Source: an uncultured Pelagibacteraceae bacterium (GTDB lineage: Bacteria > Pseudomonadota > Alphaproteobacteria > Pelagibacterales > Pelagibacteraceae). Taken from it: a stretch of 64,000 bases of DNA. The notes beneath the pieces were generated by a model. It did no database searches and had not been told where the DNA came from. It saw only the letters and a program-made list of their open reading frames with translations. This document shows, in pieces, positions 45,230 through 53,954 of this stretch (the first letter of the stretch is position 1; the number at the start of each line of letters is the position of its first letter). A program made the position numbers and the translations under genes. The DNA lies in NCBI GenBank assembly GCA_902529715.1, contig CABZXL010000003.1, positions 26,623 to 90,622 of the forward strand. Reading direction: 5' to 3'.

Positions 45230-45384
45230 TTTTTTTTATTTACTTTGTTGGCAAATTTATTCAATAAAAATAAGGATATTGCTGATAATATAGCAAAAAG
45301 TTCTAGAGCATGGCCCGACATTCCTAAAAAATAATGAACAAAGGCAAACAAAATACAAACAATGAACCAAATTAGTATTAGCAT
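45226..45384 (-). CDS. Hidden 52-aa membrane protein between maf and aroE
   Basis: A short ORF not usually called: ATG at 45384, TGA at 45228-45226. It encodes two hydrophobic stretches (about 1-21 and 25-42) separated by a Met-Ser-Gly-His-Ala turn, ending in a basic tail. Its start overlaps the end of maf by 7 bases and its TGA overlaps the aroE ATG as ATGA, so it exactly fills the gap in the operon. That double coupling makes a real gene likely. I recognise no family; a membrane location is the only inference. Confidence 0.62.
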   Translation of the reverse strand: MLILIWFIVCILFAFVHYFLGMSGHALELFAILSAISLFLLNKFANKVNKKK

Positions 45385-45965
45385 TTTAAATTTTTTATAT
45401 ATTCTTTTATTTTTTTAACTGGAAGGCCCATAATAGTATTTTCATCCCCTTCAATTTTTGAGAATAAAGACCTTCCCTCACCTTCAATTTGATAAACATT
45501 ATAGGCGTACAACGCTTCATCGGTTATTTTAGATAAATATTCTTCAAGCTGTTTTTCATTTAAGTTTTTCATAGTTAAAGCAGCCTTGTCTGTATAATTC
45601 CAAATCATAGAGCCATTTTTTGAAATACAAACAGAACTAATTAAATAATGTGTCTTGCCATTAAGTTTTTTTAATATTTTAAAAGCTTCTTTCCTATCCT
45701 TTGGTTTCGAAACTAATTCTTTATTTATATCAATTACACTGTCAGCACCAAGTACAATTTCTTTATTAAACTTTAAACTTATTTTATTGGCCTTTAACTC
45801 CGCTAAATTTTTAGAAATTATTTCCGGGCTAGCATTTTCTTTTAATAAACTTTTTTTTACCGATTCTTCATCCACATTAGATGGAAAAACTTTACATTCA
45901 ATTTCATTTTCATCCAAAATTTTTTTTCTTACTTTGCTATTAGATGCAAGAATTAATTTATGCAT
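45378..45965 (-). CDS. maf: Maf-like nucleotide pyrophosphatase
   Basis: A 195-aa Maf/YceF/YhdE-family NTP pyrophosphatase: LILASNSKVRKKILDEN at residues 4-20, the ADSVIDINKELVSKP segment near 74-88 with the catalytic Asp, and GKTHYLISSVCI near 103-114, then DEALYAYNVYQIEGEGRSLFSKIEGDENTIMGLP (IEGDENTIMGLP near 172-183). Members hydrolyse non-canonical or pyrimidine nucleoside triphosphates and can slow septation. It overlaps the preceding regulator by 8 bases in the leftward operon. Confidence 0.94.
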   Translation of the reverse strand: MHKLILASNSKVRKKILDENEIECKVFPSNVDEESVKKSLLKENASPEIISKNLAELKANKISLKFNKEIVLGADSVIDINKELVSKPKDRKEAFKILKKLNGKTHYLISSVCISKNGSMIWNYTDKAALTMKNLNEKQLEEYLSKITDEALYAYNVYQIEGEGRSLFSKIEGDENTIMGLPVKKIKEYIKNLKC

Positions 45966-46779
45966 TTTGATTTTTTATCTCATAAATTTTTATAATTGAT
46001 GCTGCGGTTTCCTCAATTGATTTCCTAGTAACATCAATTACTGGCCATTGATATTTTTTAAAAGATTCCTTTGCTTTTTTTGTTTCTAACTCTATTTTTT
46101 CAATATTTGTATAGTCGGTACCATGTTCTTCCTTTATTGCCATCATTCTATTTTTTCTAACATCAATTAATCTTTTAGGTTCAACTGTTAATCCTACCAC
46201 GCATTTAAGTTTTGGATTTTCTCTTAGTAGCTTAGGTATTGAATTTTCATTTATTAAAGGAATATTGGAGGTCTTATATCCTCTATTAGCAAGATATATT
46301 GATGTTGGTGTTTTTCCAGTTCTACTAACACCAAGTAAAATAATATCTGATTTTTCTAAGTCTTCGATCATGCTTCCATCGTCATGATTCATTGTAAATT
46401 GAATGGCTTCGATTCTTTTAGAGTTCTCTTCATAAGTATGTTGTCCACTAGGTATGTGGGAAGCTCTTTGTTTTAATAATTTAGAAAAATTTAAAATTAA
46501 ATCTCCTAGAACACTAAAACAAGGAATATTAAATTTATTTGCTTCCTTTTCTAAATATTTTGCAAGGTTATCATCAACTATAGTGTAAAGAATTATTGGT
46601 TCTTTTTGTTCTCTGGCTAATTCAATAATTTTTAAAATTTGATTTTGTGTTCTTGTAAATGAAAACTGGTGATTATTATGTTCAAAATTTGAAAACTGTG
46701 CCTTTAAAGCTAGAAATATTCTGTCTATTGTTTCTCCTGTTGAGTCTGAAATTAGATAAATATCGTGTTTAGATGTCAT
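45958..46779 (-). CDS. Pyruvate,phosphate dikinase / PEP synthase regulatory protein (DUF299)
   Basis: A 273-aa bifunctional kinase/phosphorylase family protein: YLISDSTGETIDRI at residues 8-21, HTYEENSKRIEAIQFTMNHDDG near 117-138 (in pieces), the P-loop LLGVSRTGKTPTSIYLANRGYK near 151-172, and ENPKLKCVVGLTVEPKRL near 192-209. It controls PPDK or PEP synthase by reversible phosphorylation of a Thr/His pair. The gene is the first of the leftward operon and flanks the predicted origin, as its homologue does in Caulobacter. Confidence 0.94.
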   Translation of the reverse strand: MTSKHDIYLISDSTGETIDRIFLALKAQFSNFEHNNHQFSFTRTQNQILKIIELAREQKEPIILYTIVDDNLAKYLEKEANKFNIPCFSVLGDLILNFSKLLKQRASHIPSGQHTYEENSKRIEAIQFTMNHDDGSMIEDLEKSDIILLGVSRTGKTPTSIYLANRGYKTSNIPLINENSIPKLLRENPKLKCVVGLTVEPKRLIDVRKNRMMAIKEEHGTDYTNIEKIELETKKAKESFKKYQWPVIDVTRKSIEETAASIIKIYEIKNQNA

Positions 46780-46811
46780 GTATAAAGTGTTTATAATAAT
46801 TTAATAAATTA

Positions 46812-46826
46812 GTTAAAAATTAATAA
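46812..46826 (+). repeat. Direct repeat copy 1 in predicted origin
   Basis: GTTAAAAATTAATAA occurs exactly here and again at 46993-47007, both inside the hemE-proximal origin gap. In DNA this AT-rich chance repeats occur, but both copies falling within one 285-base region is suggestive of a binding or unwinding element. Confidence 0.5.
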
Positions 46827-46992
46827 CTTTTTTCATTTTTTTTTTATTTGAATAACTTGTAGATTATTAACATAAATAAACATCTTAATAATCAATATAC
46901 ACAATAATTTATTTAACTTAAAATTTTCAAAAAAGAGGCTATTTGTCTTAACTTTTTATTATTTTTATCTGTTAGTATTTAGTGAGTAAAAT

Positions 46993-47007
46993 GTTAAAAA
47001 TTAATAA
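46993..47007 (+). repeat. Direct repeat copy 2 in predicted origin
   Basis: Second exact copy of the 15-base element at 46812-46826, 181 bases away start to start and about 58 bases upstream of the hemE ATG. Confidence 0.5.
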
Positions 47008-47064
47008 TTCCTTATATTAACAGGATATAAAACAAATATTAAAGATTATATATATACATATTAT

Positions 47065-48066
47065 ATGACCCCAATCCAAGAATGTATTCAAAATAAAAAT
47101 AGTAAATTAAACCCTATATGGATAATGAGACAAGCCGGTAGGTATCTCCCTGAATTTAGGGAAATTAGAGCAAAAAATCCTGACTTTATTAAATTATGTT
47201 TAAATGAAAGTTTATCTTCCGAAATAACTTTACAACCAATTAAAAGATTTGATTTTGATGCAGCAATAATCTTCTCTGATATTTTAATGTTACCATATGG
47301 TTTAGATCAAGAGGTTAAATTTGAAAAAGGATTAGGACCAAAACTAGGTGAATTAGATTTAAATAGATTAGAAAGTATCAATGGAAATGAATTTAGCAAA
47401 AAATTAAACTCTGTTTATAAATCTATATCCAAAACGTCTGTTAATCCTATTTTAAATAATAAAGATTTGATTGGTTTTGTAGGGGCTCCGTGGACAATTC
47501 TTGTTTATATGATTAATAAAATGTCGCCAAAAAATAATCTTTCAAAAAAGATTTTTAAAGACAAGCTGTTTGTAAAAAAATTGTTAGTTATTATTGAAAA
47601 ATTTCTTAAAATTCATATTGAAAACCAAATAAAAGCAGGTGTAAGTATAATACAAATATTTGATAGTTGGGCTGGATTATTAGAAGAAAATATTTCTGAA
47701 TATATTTATGAACCAACTCTAAATCTTGTTAACTATACTAAAAAATTAGGTGTTCCAGTTATTTGTTTTCCAAGAGGTATAGATAATTATAAAAATTTTT
47801 GTGATGTAATTAAACCCGATATGGTAAATATTGATTACAATGTTGATCCCAAAAAGGCAGTGAAAGAAATAAAAATACCTATTCAAGGTGGATTGGATCC
47901 AAAAGTATTATTAAGTGATAAAGAAAACTTACATAAAGAAGTAATAAAATACCTTCAAATTTTTAAAGATCACCCTTACGTATTTAATCTTGGACATGGT
48001 ATTTTGCCAGAAACAAAAATTGAAATGGTTGAAGAACTAGTAAAAATAGTTAGAGAATTTAAATAA
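47065..48066 (+). CDS. hemE: Uroporphyrinogen decarboxylase
   Basis: A 333-aa TIM-barrel enzyme removing four carboxyls from uroporphyrinogen III to give coproporphyrinogen III. It shows PIWIMRQAGRYLPEFREIR at about residues 17-35 with the substrate-binding Arg residues, IFSDILMLPYGLD near 70-82 with the catalytic Asp, GFVGAPWTILVYM near 138-150, FDSWAGLL near 199-206, and FNLGHGILPET near 308-318. It begins the rightward hemE-hemH-hemJ-rho series at the predicted origin and overlaps hemH by one base (TAATG). Confidence 0.97.
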   Translation: MTPIQECIQNKNSKLNPIWIMRQAGRYLPEFREIRAKNPDFIKLCLNESLSSEITLQPIKRFDFDAAIIFSDILMLPYGLDQEVKFEKGLGPKLGELDLNRLESINGNEFSKKLNSVYKSISKTSVNPILNNKDLIGFVGAPWTILVYMINKMSPKNNLSKKIFKDKLFVKKLLVIIEKFLKIHIENQIKAGVSIIQIFDSWAGLLEENISEYIYEPTLNLVNYTKKLGVPVICFPRGIDNYKNFCDVIKPDMVNIDYNVDPKKAVKEIKIPIQGGLDPKVLLSDKENLHKEVIKYLQIFKDHPYVFNLGHGILPETKIEMVEELVKIVREFK

Positions 48067-49055
48067 TGGAAAAACATCCTGAAATAAAATTTGGAAAGAC
48101 TGGAGTTTTAATAATTAATTTAGGAACTCCGGATTCCACAAAATGGTTAGATGTTAGAAGATATTTAAAAGAGTTTCTATCAGATAGAAGAGTAATTGAA
48201 GTAAATCCAATAATTTGGCAAGTTATACTTAATCTTTTTATTCTAAACTTTAGGCCATCAAAAAGTGCTAAGGCTTATAAAGAAATATGGATGAAAGAAG
48301 AAAATATATCACCATTACTTCATTACACTAAAAAACAAGCTGAAAAATTATCAAAATCTTTTTCAAACGAAAATATAATTATAGACTTCGCTATGAGATA
48401 TGGAAACCCAAGTATAAAAAGTAAAATAAAAAAATTAAATAAAGAAGGTTGCGAAAATCTCGTAATTTTACCTCTTTACCCACAATATGCAGCCGCAACT
48501 ACAGCAACTGTTTGTGACGAAGTATATAGAACTCTAATGAATATGAGATGGCAGCCATCTTTAAAAATTATTCCACACTATGAGTCAGATCCATTATACG
48601 TTGATGCTCTAGTAAACTCAATAAATGTTAAAATAAAAAATATAAATTGGAAACCAGATTTGATTTTAGCTTCATATCATGGAATACCAAAAAAGTACTT
48701 TGATAAAGGAGATCCATATCATTGTTATTGTCATAAAACTACAAGACTAGTTTCGGAAAAATTTAAATCTATTGAAATTAAAACAACCTTTCAATCTAGA
48801 TTTGGCCCACAAGAGTGGCTCCAACCATATACGGACAAAACCTTAGAAAACTTACCAAAGGAAGGAAAAAAAAATGTCCTCGCTATATGCCCAGGCTTTT
48901 CTTCAGATTGTGTTGAAACATTAGAGGAAATATTAATACAGGGCAAAAAAAGTTTTATGGAATCGGGAGGAGAGAATTTTGATATGATACCATGTCTAAA
49001 TGATAATGATGATCATATAAATTTACTAAAAAATTTAATTCAAAAAAATATTTAA
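48066..49055 (+). CDS. hemH: Ferrochelatase
   Basis: A 329-aa enzyme inserting iron into protoporphyrin IX. Motifs: VLIINLGTPDSTKWLDVRRYLKEFLSDRRV near residues 14-43 (pieces LGTPDSTKWLDVRRYL), AMRYGNPSI near 107-115, LPLYPQYAAATTATV near 135-149, the metal-site ASYHGIPKKYFDKGDPYHCYCH (SYHGIPKKYFDKGDPY near 206-221), FQSRFGPQEWLQPYTD near 241-256, and the CPGFSSDCVETLEE end with the catalytic Glu near 274-287. No membrane anchor is visible. Followed after 3 bases by hemJ. Confidence 0.97.
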   Translation: MEKHPEIKFGKTGVLIINLGTPDSTKWLDVRRYLKEFLSDRRVIEVNPIIWQVILNLFILNFRPSKSAKAYKEIWMKEENISPLLHYTKKQAEKLSKSFSNENIIIDFAMRYGNPSIKSKIKKLNKEGCENLVILPLYPQYAAATTATVCDEVYRTLMNMRWQPSLKIIPHYESDPLYVDALVNSINVKIKNINWKPDLILASYHGIPKKYFDKGDPYHCYCHKTTRLVSEKFKSIEIKTTFQSRFGPQEWLQPYTDKTLENLPKEGKKNVLAICPGFSSDCVETLEEILIQGKKSFMESGGENFDMIPCLNDNDDHINLLKNLIQKNI

Positions 49056-49058
49056 TTA

Positions 49059-49493
49059 ATGAATTATTACTTACTTTTTAAATCTTTACATCTAATTGCA
49101 GTTATTTCATGGATGGCAGGATTATTATATCTGCCAAGAATTTTTGTTTATCATGTTGAAAATTTAGAAAAAAAGGAAACCACAGAGATATTTGAGGTCA
49201 TGGAAAAACGTCTTTATTTTTATATTATGAGGCCGGCAATGATTTTAAGTTGGCTTTTTGGAATAATATTAATTTACATAAGTGGTATAGAAATTTTTTC
49301 ACAATTATGGATGCATATAAAATTAGGACTAGTTGTACTTCTTACTATTTATCATGAATATTTAGGAATATGCCTTAGATCCCTTAAATTAAAAACTAAT
49401 ACAAAAACATCAAAATTTTTTAGAATTATTAATGAAGTTCCGACGATTTTATTAATATTTATTATTTTTATTGTGATTTTTAAGCCAATCTAG
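49059..49493 (+). CDS. hemJ: Protoporphyrinogen IX oxidase HemJ
   Basis: A 144-aa protein with four membrane helices and the HemJ (UPF0093) pattern: SLHLIAVISWMAGLLYLPRIFVYH at about residues 9-32 with conserved His11 and Arg27, MEKRLYFYIMRPAMILSWLFGI near 48-69, and WMHIKLGLVVLLTIYH near 83-98 with conserved His and Lys. HemJ carries out the oxidation of protoporphyrinogen IX in bacteria lacking HemG and HemY. With hemE and hemH adjacent, three of the last heme steps are encoded together; coproporphyrinogen oxidase is not in this window. Confidence 0.95.
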   Translation: MNYYLLFKSLHLIAVISWMAGLLYLPRIFVYHVENLEKKETTEIFEVMEKRLYFYIMRPAMILSWLFGIILIYISGIEIFSQLWMHIKLGLVVLLTIYHEYLGICLRSLKLKTNTKTSKFFRIINEVPTILLIFIIFIVIFKPI

Positions 49494-49558
49494 GGTTGTA
49501 ATTTTTAGAATAATATATATATTATAATTATCTAGCATCTAATAACCCCCCTTATATT

Positions 49559-50830
49559 ATGAATATACAAGATTTAAAAAAGAAAAGCTCAGAACAGTTA
49601 ATTGATGAAGCTGAGAAGCTTGGTATTGAAAATGCCAGCACTCTTAAAAGACAAGAAATATATTTTGCAATATTAAAAAAACTCGCAGAAAAAGGAGAAG
49701 AAATAACCGGTGGCGGAATTCTTCAACTTTTACAAGATGGCTTTGGTTTTCTTAGAGCAATGGAATCAAACTACCTTCCAGGAGCGGACGATATATATAT
49801 AAGTCCTAACCAGATTAGAAAATTTGGTTTAAGAACAGGTGATACAGTCGAAGGCCCCATAAGAGCACCTAAGGACGGTGAAAGATATTTTGCATTATTA
49901 CAAGTTAATAAAATTAATTTTGAAGAACCTGAAAAATCAAAACATAAAATAGCTTTTGATAACCTAACACCATTATATCCAAATAAACAAATTGAATTAG
50001 AGGTTGAAAGCACTAAAGTAGAAAAAAAACCAGATTTAACCTCAAGGCTAATTGATCTAGTAAGTCCAATAGGAAAAGGTCAAAGATCACTAATTATATC
50101 ACCACCAAAAGCGGGTAAAACAATGATACTTCAAAGCATTGCAAATTCAATAACAGCAAATCATCCAGAGTGCTATTTAATGGTTTTATTAATTGATGAA
50201 AGACCAGAAGAAGTTACAGATATGCAAAGAACGGTTAAAGGAGAAGTTATAAGTTCAACATTTGATGAGCCTGCTCAAAGGCACGTAGCTGTTGCAGAAA
50301 TGGTTATAGAAAAAGCCAAAAGACTTACGGAACATAAAAAAGATGTAGTTATATTGTTAGATTCAATTACTAGACTAGGAAGAGCATATAATGCTGTAGT
50401 TCCAAGTTCTGGTAAAGTGTTAACTGGAGGAGTGGATGCAAATGCACTTCAAAGACCAAAAAGATTTTTTGGAGCAGCAAGAAATATAGAGGAAGGTGGT
50501 TCATTAACAATTATAGCAACCGCTTTAATTGATACTGGAAGCAGAATGGATGAAGTTATCTTTGAAGAATTTAAAGGAACAGGAAATAGTGAAACCATAT
50601 TGGATAGAAAAATATCAGATAAAAGAATATTTCCCGCGATAGATATAACAAAATCTGGAACAAGAAGAGAAGAATTGTTATTTGATAAAAATGATTTACA
50701 AAAGATGAATGTTTTAAGGAGAATTATTGCACCAATGGGTTCGATGGAAGCTATTGAGTTCCTTAACTCCAAACTTAAAAATACTAAGAATAATGCTGAA
50801 TTTTTTAATTCGATGAATAAACCAGCATAA
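49559..50830 (+). CDS. rho: Transcription termination factor Rho
   Basis: A 423-aa hexameric RNA helicase. The N-terminal part has [23 protein letters not shown]; the cold-shock-like RNA-binding region reads [32 protein letters not shown] ([15 protein letters not shown] near 61-75). ATPase motifs: [15 protein letters not shown] near 181-195 (P-loop), [17 protein letters not shown] near 211-227, [10 protein letters not shown] near 270-279, and [20 protein letters not shown] near 318-337. The 65-base leader before the ATG ends with a run of six Cs (49546-49551), notable in this genome. Confidence 0.97.
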   Translation: MNIQDLKKKSSEQLIDEAEKLGIENASTLKRQEIYFAILKKLAEKGEEITGGGILQLLQDGFGFLRAMESNYLPGADDIYISPNQIRKFGLRTGDTVEGPIRAPKDGERYFALLQVNKINFEEPEKSKHKIAFDNLTPLYPNKQIELEVESTKVEKKPDLTSRLIDLVSPIGKGQRSLIISPPKAGKTMILQSIANSITANHPECYLMVLLIDERPEEVTDMQRTVKGEVISSTFDEPAQRHVAVAEMVIEKAKRLTEHKKDVVILLDSITRLGRAYNAVVPSSGKVLTGGVDANALQRPKRFFGAARNIEEGGSLTIIATALIDTGSRMDEVIFEEFKGTGNSETILDRKISDKRIFPAIDITKSGTRREELLFDKNDLQKMNVLRRIIAPMGSMEAIEFLNSKLKNTKNNAEFFNSMNKPA

Positions 50831-50868
50831 TCATATATATTATTAAAGTATTTTTAATCTTTTTTTAA

Positions 50869-52413
50869 ATGAACTTAACAGCAGAAATCCAAAAATTACA
50901 AAACTATTTAAGAATCAAAGATCATAAAACAGTAGTATATGGATGTGAAAAATTAATTAATAAGTTTCCAAACAATCCTCTTTTATTTAATCTTTTAGCT
51001 CTTGCTTTACATGGAAATGGAAACTATTTAATGGCAATTGATAGATTTAAAAGAGCTCTAGATCTAGATCCAAAGTTTTTGCCTGCAAAAAACAATTTAG
51101 CAAACAGTTATAAAGCTATTTGGAATTTTCAAAAGGCTGAATTTTTTTATAAAAGTGTTTTAGAAAGTAAACCTGATTATATTCAAGCACTATTTAATTA
51201 TGCAAATCTAAAAACTTTAATTTTTGACTATTCTTCAGCAATTAATTTATATGAAAAAGCTCTAAAAATAAGTGAAAATGATCCACGTATTTTATTTGGT
51301 CTTGCAAATGCTTATCATGCAATAGGAAAAACCAGAGAAACAAAAGAAATTATTGAAAATTTACTTTTAAAGAATCCAAAGAATTCTTCTGCTCACAAAT
51401 TGTTGAGCTCAATTGTCGATTATTCTGAAAATAATGAAAATTTAGATCAAATGAAAAATTTAATATTAGAAAAAGATTTATCAAAAAGTCAAATTGTAGA
51501 TTTGTCATTTGCTCTAGGCAAAGCATATGAAGATATGAAACAGTACGAAAATTCTTTTTTATATTTACAAAAAGCCAATAAATTAAAAAAAAAAGATAAT
51601 AAATATAATATAAAAGATGATGAAATTTTTTTCGAGTCTATAAAAAAAACATTTGAAAATTTTAATTTTAATGAAGAAAAAAAAATATTCGACAAGAAAA
51701 TACCTATATTTATATGTGGAATGCCAAGATCTGGAACTACTTTAGTTGAACAAATTATTGCTTCTCATAATGAAGTTTTTGGTGCTGGTGAATTAGTTTA
51801 TCTTCAAAGTGTTATTAAAAAAAATTTAATTTTTGAGAAAAAATTATCAGAAGAAAAATTAAATAATGAATTAAGTAACCAAGCAAATTTTCTTAATAAA
51901 GAATATTTTGAAATGATAAATTTTCATAATTTCAAAGAAAATTATTTTACAGACAAGGCACCTCCAAATTTTAGATGGCTCGGTATAATCAAAATATTTT
52001 TCCCAAACAGTAAAATAATTTATTGTAAAAGAAATGCTAAGGATAACTGTTTATCTATTTACAAAAATTTTTTTTTATCAGAGGATATGAAATATGCATT
52101 TGACCAAACTGATATTGCAAATTATTATAATTTACACTTAGATTTGATGAATTATTGGAAGCATAAAGTTGGAGATTTTATATATGAGGTTGAATATGAA
52201 AAGCTTGTTTCTAATAAAGAAGAAGAAATAAAAAAATTAATTAAATTTTGTGATTTAAAATGGGATCCAATTTGTCTTAATCACCATAAAAGCAAGAAAA
52301 CTCCAATCAAAACTGTTAGTATTTCTCAGGCTAGAAAACCAATTTATAAAAGTTCAGTAAATTCCAATTCTAATTATGAGAATTATTTATCTGAAATGTT
52401 TAATTTGCTATAA
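50869..52413 (+). CDS. TPR-repeat sulfotransferase (second of two)
   Basis: A 514-aa protein with the same plan as the gene at 29428-31020: tetratricopeptide repeats at about residues 1-240 (LLFNLLALALHGNGNYLMAI, AKNNLANSYKAIWNFQKAEF and similar) and a sulfotransferase half with the PAPS loop FICGMPRSGTTLVEQII at about 281-297, FGAGELVYLQS near 305-315, and KIIYCKRNAKDNCLSIYKNF near 384-403. The 3' phosphate-binding Arg and Ser (KRNAKDNCLS) are visible. It is inserted between rho and mnmE, which are usually neighbours around alphaproteobacterial origins. The acceptor is unknown. Confidence 0.87.
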   Translation: MNLTAEIQKLQNYLRIKDHKTVVYGCEKLINKFPNNPLLFNLLALALHGNGNYLMAIDRFKRALDLDPKFLPAKNNLANSYKAIWNFQKAEFFYKSVLESKPDYIQALFNYANLKTLIFDYSSAINLYEKALKISENDPRILFGLANAYHAIGKTRETKEIIENLLLKNPKNSSAHKLLSSIVDYSENNENLDQMKNLILEKDLSKSQIVDLSFALGKAYEDMKQYENSFLYLQKANKLKKKDNKYNIKDDEIFFESIKKTFENFNFNEEKKIFDKKIPIFICGMPRSGTTLVEQIIASHNEVFGAGELVYLQSVIKKNLIFEKKLSEEKLNNELSNQANFLNKEYFEMINFHNFKENYFTDKAPPNFRWLGIIKIFFPNSKIIYCKRNAKDNCLSIYKNFFLSEDMKYAFDQTDIANYYNLHLDLMNYWKHKVGDFIYEVEYEKLVSNKEEEIKKLIKFCDLKWDPICLNHHKSKKTPIKTVSISQARKPIYKSSVNSNSNYENYLSEMFNLL

Positions 52414-52485
52414 TTTCGATTTAGTTCAAAATTTTTATAATATTTAAAATTTACTTTATCTTCCAAATTTAGTTATATTACTAAA

Positions 52486-53817
52486 ATGACAATTTATGCT
52501 CTTTCAACTGGACCAGGAATATCAGGATTAGCAGTAATAAGAATTTCGGGCCCTGAATGTAAGTTAATATTTAAAAAAATGACTAATGGCTCAAATTTAG
52601 TACCAAGAGTAGCAACCCTCAAAAAAATCAATAAAATCAATACTAATGAGCTAATAGATCAAGGTATAATTATATGGTTTCCTGGGCCTGAGAGCTATAC
52701 GGGTGAAGATATGCTTGAATTTCATGTACATGGAAGCAGAGCTGTCATAGAGAGTATACACACATCAATATCAAAGATAGAAAACTGCAGATTAGCAGAA
52801 CCAGGAGAGTTTACAAAGATCGCATTTCAAAATGGGAAAATAAATCTTCTCAAGGCAGAAAGCATTGCTGATTTAATTGCTTCCGAAACAGAAATTCAAA
52901 GACAACAGGCAATTAAAATTATGTCAGGAAAAAGTTCTGACAAATTTAATTCCTGGAGAGAAAAATTATTAAAAATTTTATCAAATGTAGAAGCCAAAAT
53001 AGATTTTCCAGATGAAAATCTTCCAGATAATATTCTAAAGGATATAAAAAATTCTTCAAAAAAAATAAAGGAAGAAATCCAAAAGTTATTAAATGATCAA
53101 AAAGTTGGAGAAAGAATTCGAGAGGGTTTTAAAATTGCTATAGTTGGACCTACAAATGCCGGTAAGTCTTCCTTGTTAAATTATCTTTCTAAAAGAGATG
53201 TAGCAATTGTTTCAGAAATTGCTGGAACTACAAGAGACGTAATAGAAACCCACCTAAACATAGATGGTCTACCAGTTATAATTTCTGATACCGCTGGCAT
53301 AAGAGACTCAAAAGATGAAATAGAAAAAAAAGGTATTAGACTTGCATTAAAAAGTGCCGAAAAAGCTGATTTAAACATAGTAATAATTGAGCCTAAAAGT
53401 GTTGATTTTACTGGCTTTTTGAATGATTTAGTTAATGAAAAAGCTATTTTTGTTTTAAATAAATCTGATTTAGGAATTCATAATATTGATCCAAAGTTAA
53501 AAAAATTGAATCCTATTCTGATTTCGTTAAAAAATGAAAAAAATATTGATGAGTTAATTTCTGCAATTAAAATAAAATTAAAGAACAAATTTATTACATC
53601 TGACGATATTTTGATTACAAGAGAAAGACATAGACAGCATTTAGAACAATGTGCTCAACATTTAGCAAACTTTGAAAATAAAAATAATTCAGAAGATTTT
53701 GATAAAGCTGCCGAAGATTTAAGGTTAGCAACTAGACATTTAGGAATAATTGTTGGAAAAGTGGATGTAGAGGAGATATTAGGCAGTATTTTCAACGATT
53801 TTTGCATAGGCAAATGA
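52486..53817 (+). CDS. mnmE: tRNA modification GTPase MnmE
   Basis: A 443-aa protein acting with MnmG to build the cmnm5U34 group at the tRNA wobble position. N-terminal THF-binding region: LSTGPGISGLAVIRISGP near 6-23 and MLEFHVHGS near 76-84. GTPase: GPTNAGKSSLLN near 218-229, EIAGTTRD near 242-249, DTAGIRDS near 266-273, NKSD near 324-327. The C-terminal IGK tail with the conserved Cys (FCIGK, 439-443) is intact. rho-TPR-mnmE-mnmG-rsmG-parA-parB follow in order. Confidence 0.97.
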   Translation: MTIYALSTGPGISGLAVIRISGPECKLIFKKMTNGSNLVPRVATLKKINKINTNELIDQGIIIWFPGPESYTGEDMLEFHVHGSRAVIESIHTSISKIENCRLAEPGEFTKIAFQNGKINLLKAESIADLIASETEIQRQQAIKIMSGKSSDKFNSWREKLLKILSNVEAKIDFPDENLPDNILKDIKNSSKKIKEEIQKLLNDQKVGERIREGFKIAIVGPTNAGKSSLLNYLSKRDVAIVSEIAGTTRDVIETHLNIDGLPVIISDTAGIRDSKDEIEKKGIRLALKSAEKADLNIVIIEPKSVDFTGFLNDLVNEKAIFVLNKSDLGIHNIDPKLKKLNPILISLKNEKNIDELISAIKIKLKNKFITSDDILITRERHRQHLEQCAQHLANFENKNNSEDFDKAAEDLRLATRHLGIIVGKVDVEEILGSIFNDFCIGK

Positions 53818-53954
53818 TCCTATTTTTAAGCGGATTTTTGACTATTATTGGTGTTTTTACCTTGATAAATAACGATTTTTAGTCATTTTTAATTTTTTTT
53901 TTAATAATTTCTCTCCGATCTTGTAAATATTTAATTGAGTTATAAGTTTAACAT

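Larger units (their letters stand above)
46780..47064. other. Predicted chromosomal replication origin (oriC) region
   Basis: This 285-base, very AT-rich gap separates the leftward regulator-maf-aroE operon from rightward hemE. In Caulobacter and Rickettsia the origin lies in the same place, beside hemE, with the same flanking genes. Genes lead away from it on both sides for several kb. Inside I see a copy of ATATACACA (46895-46903; 7 of 9 matches to the DnaA box TTATCCACA), a 15-base direct repeat GTTAAAAATTAATAA at 46812-46826 and 46993-47007, and several T/A tracts suited to duplex unwinding. No ORF is convincing. Classical DnaA boxes are few, so the call rests chiefly on context. Confidence 0.62.

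Noticed and set aside
53818-53954. Possible small RNA or gene between mnmE and mnmG
   Set aside because: Only T-rich tracts without a stable GC-containing hairpin or sensible ORF were visible.
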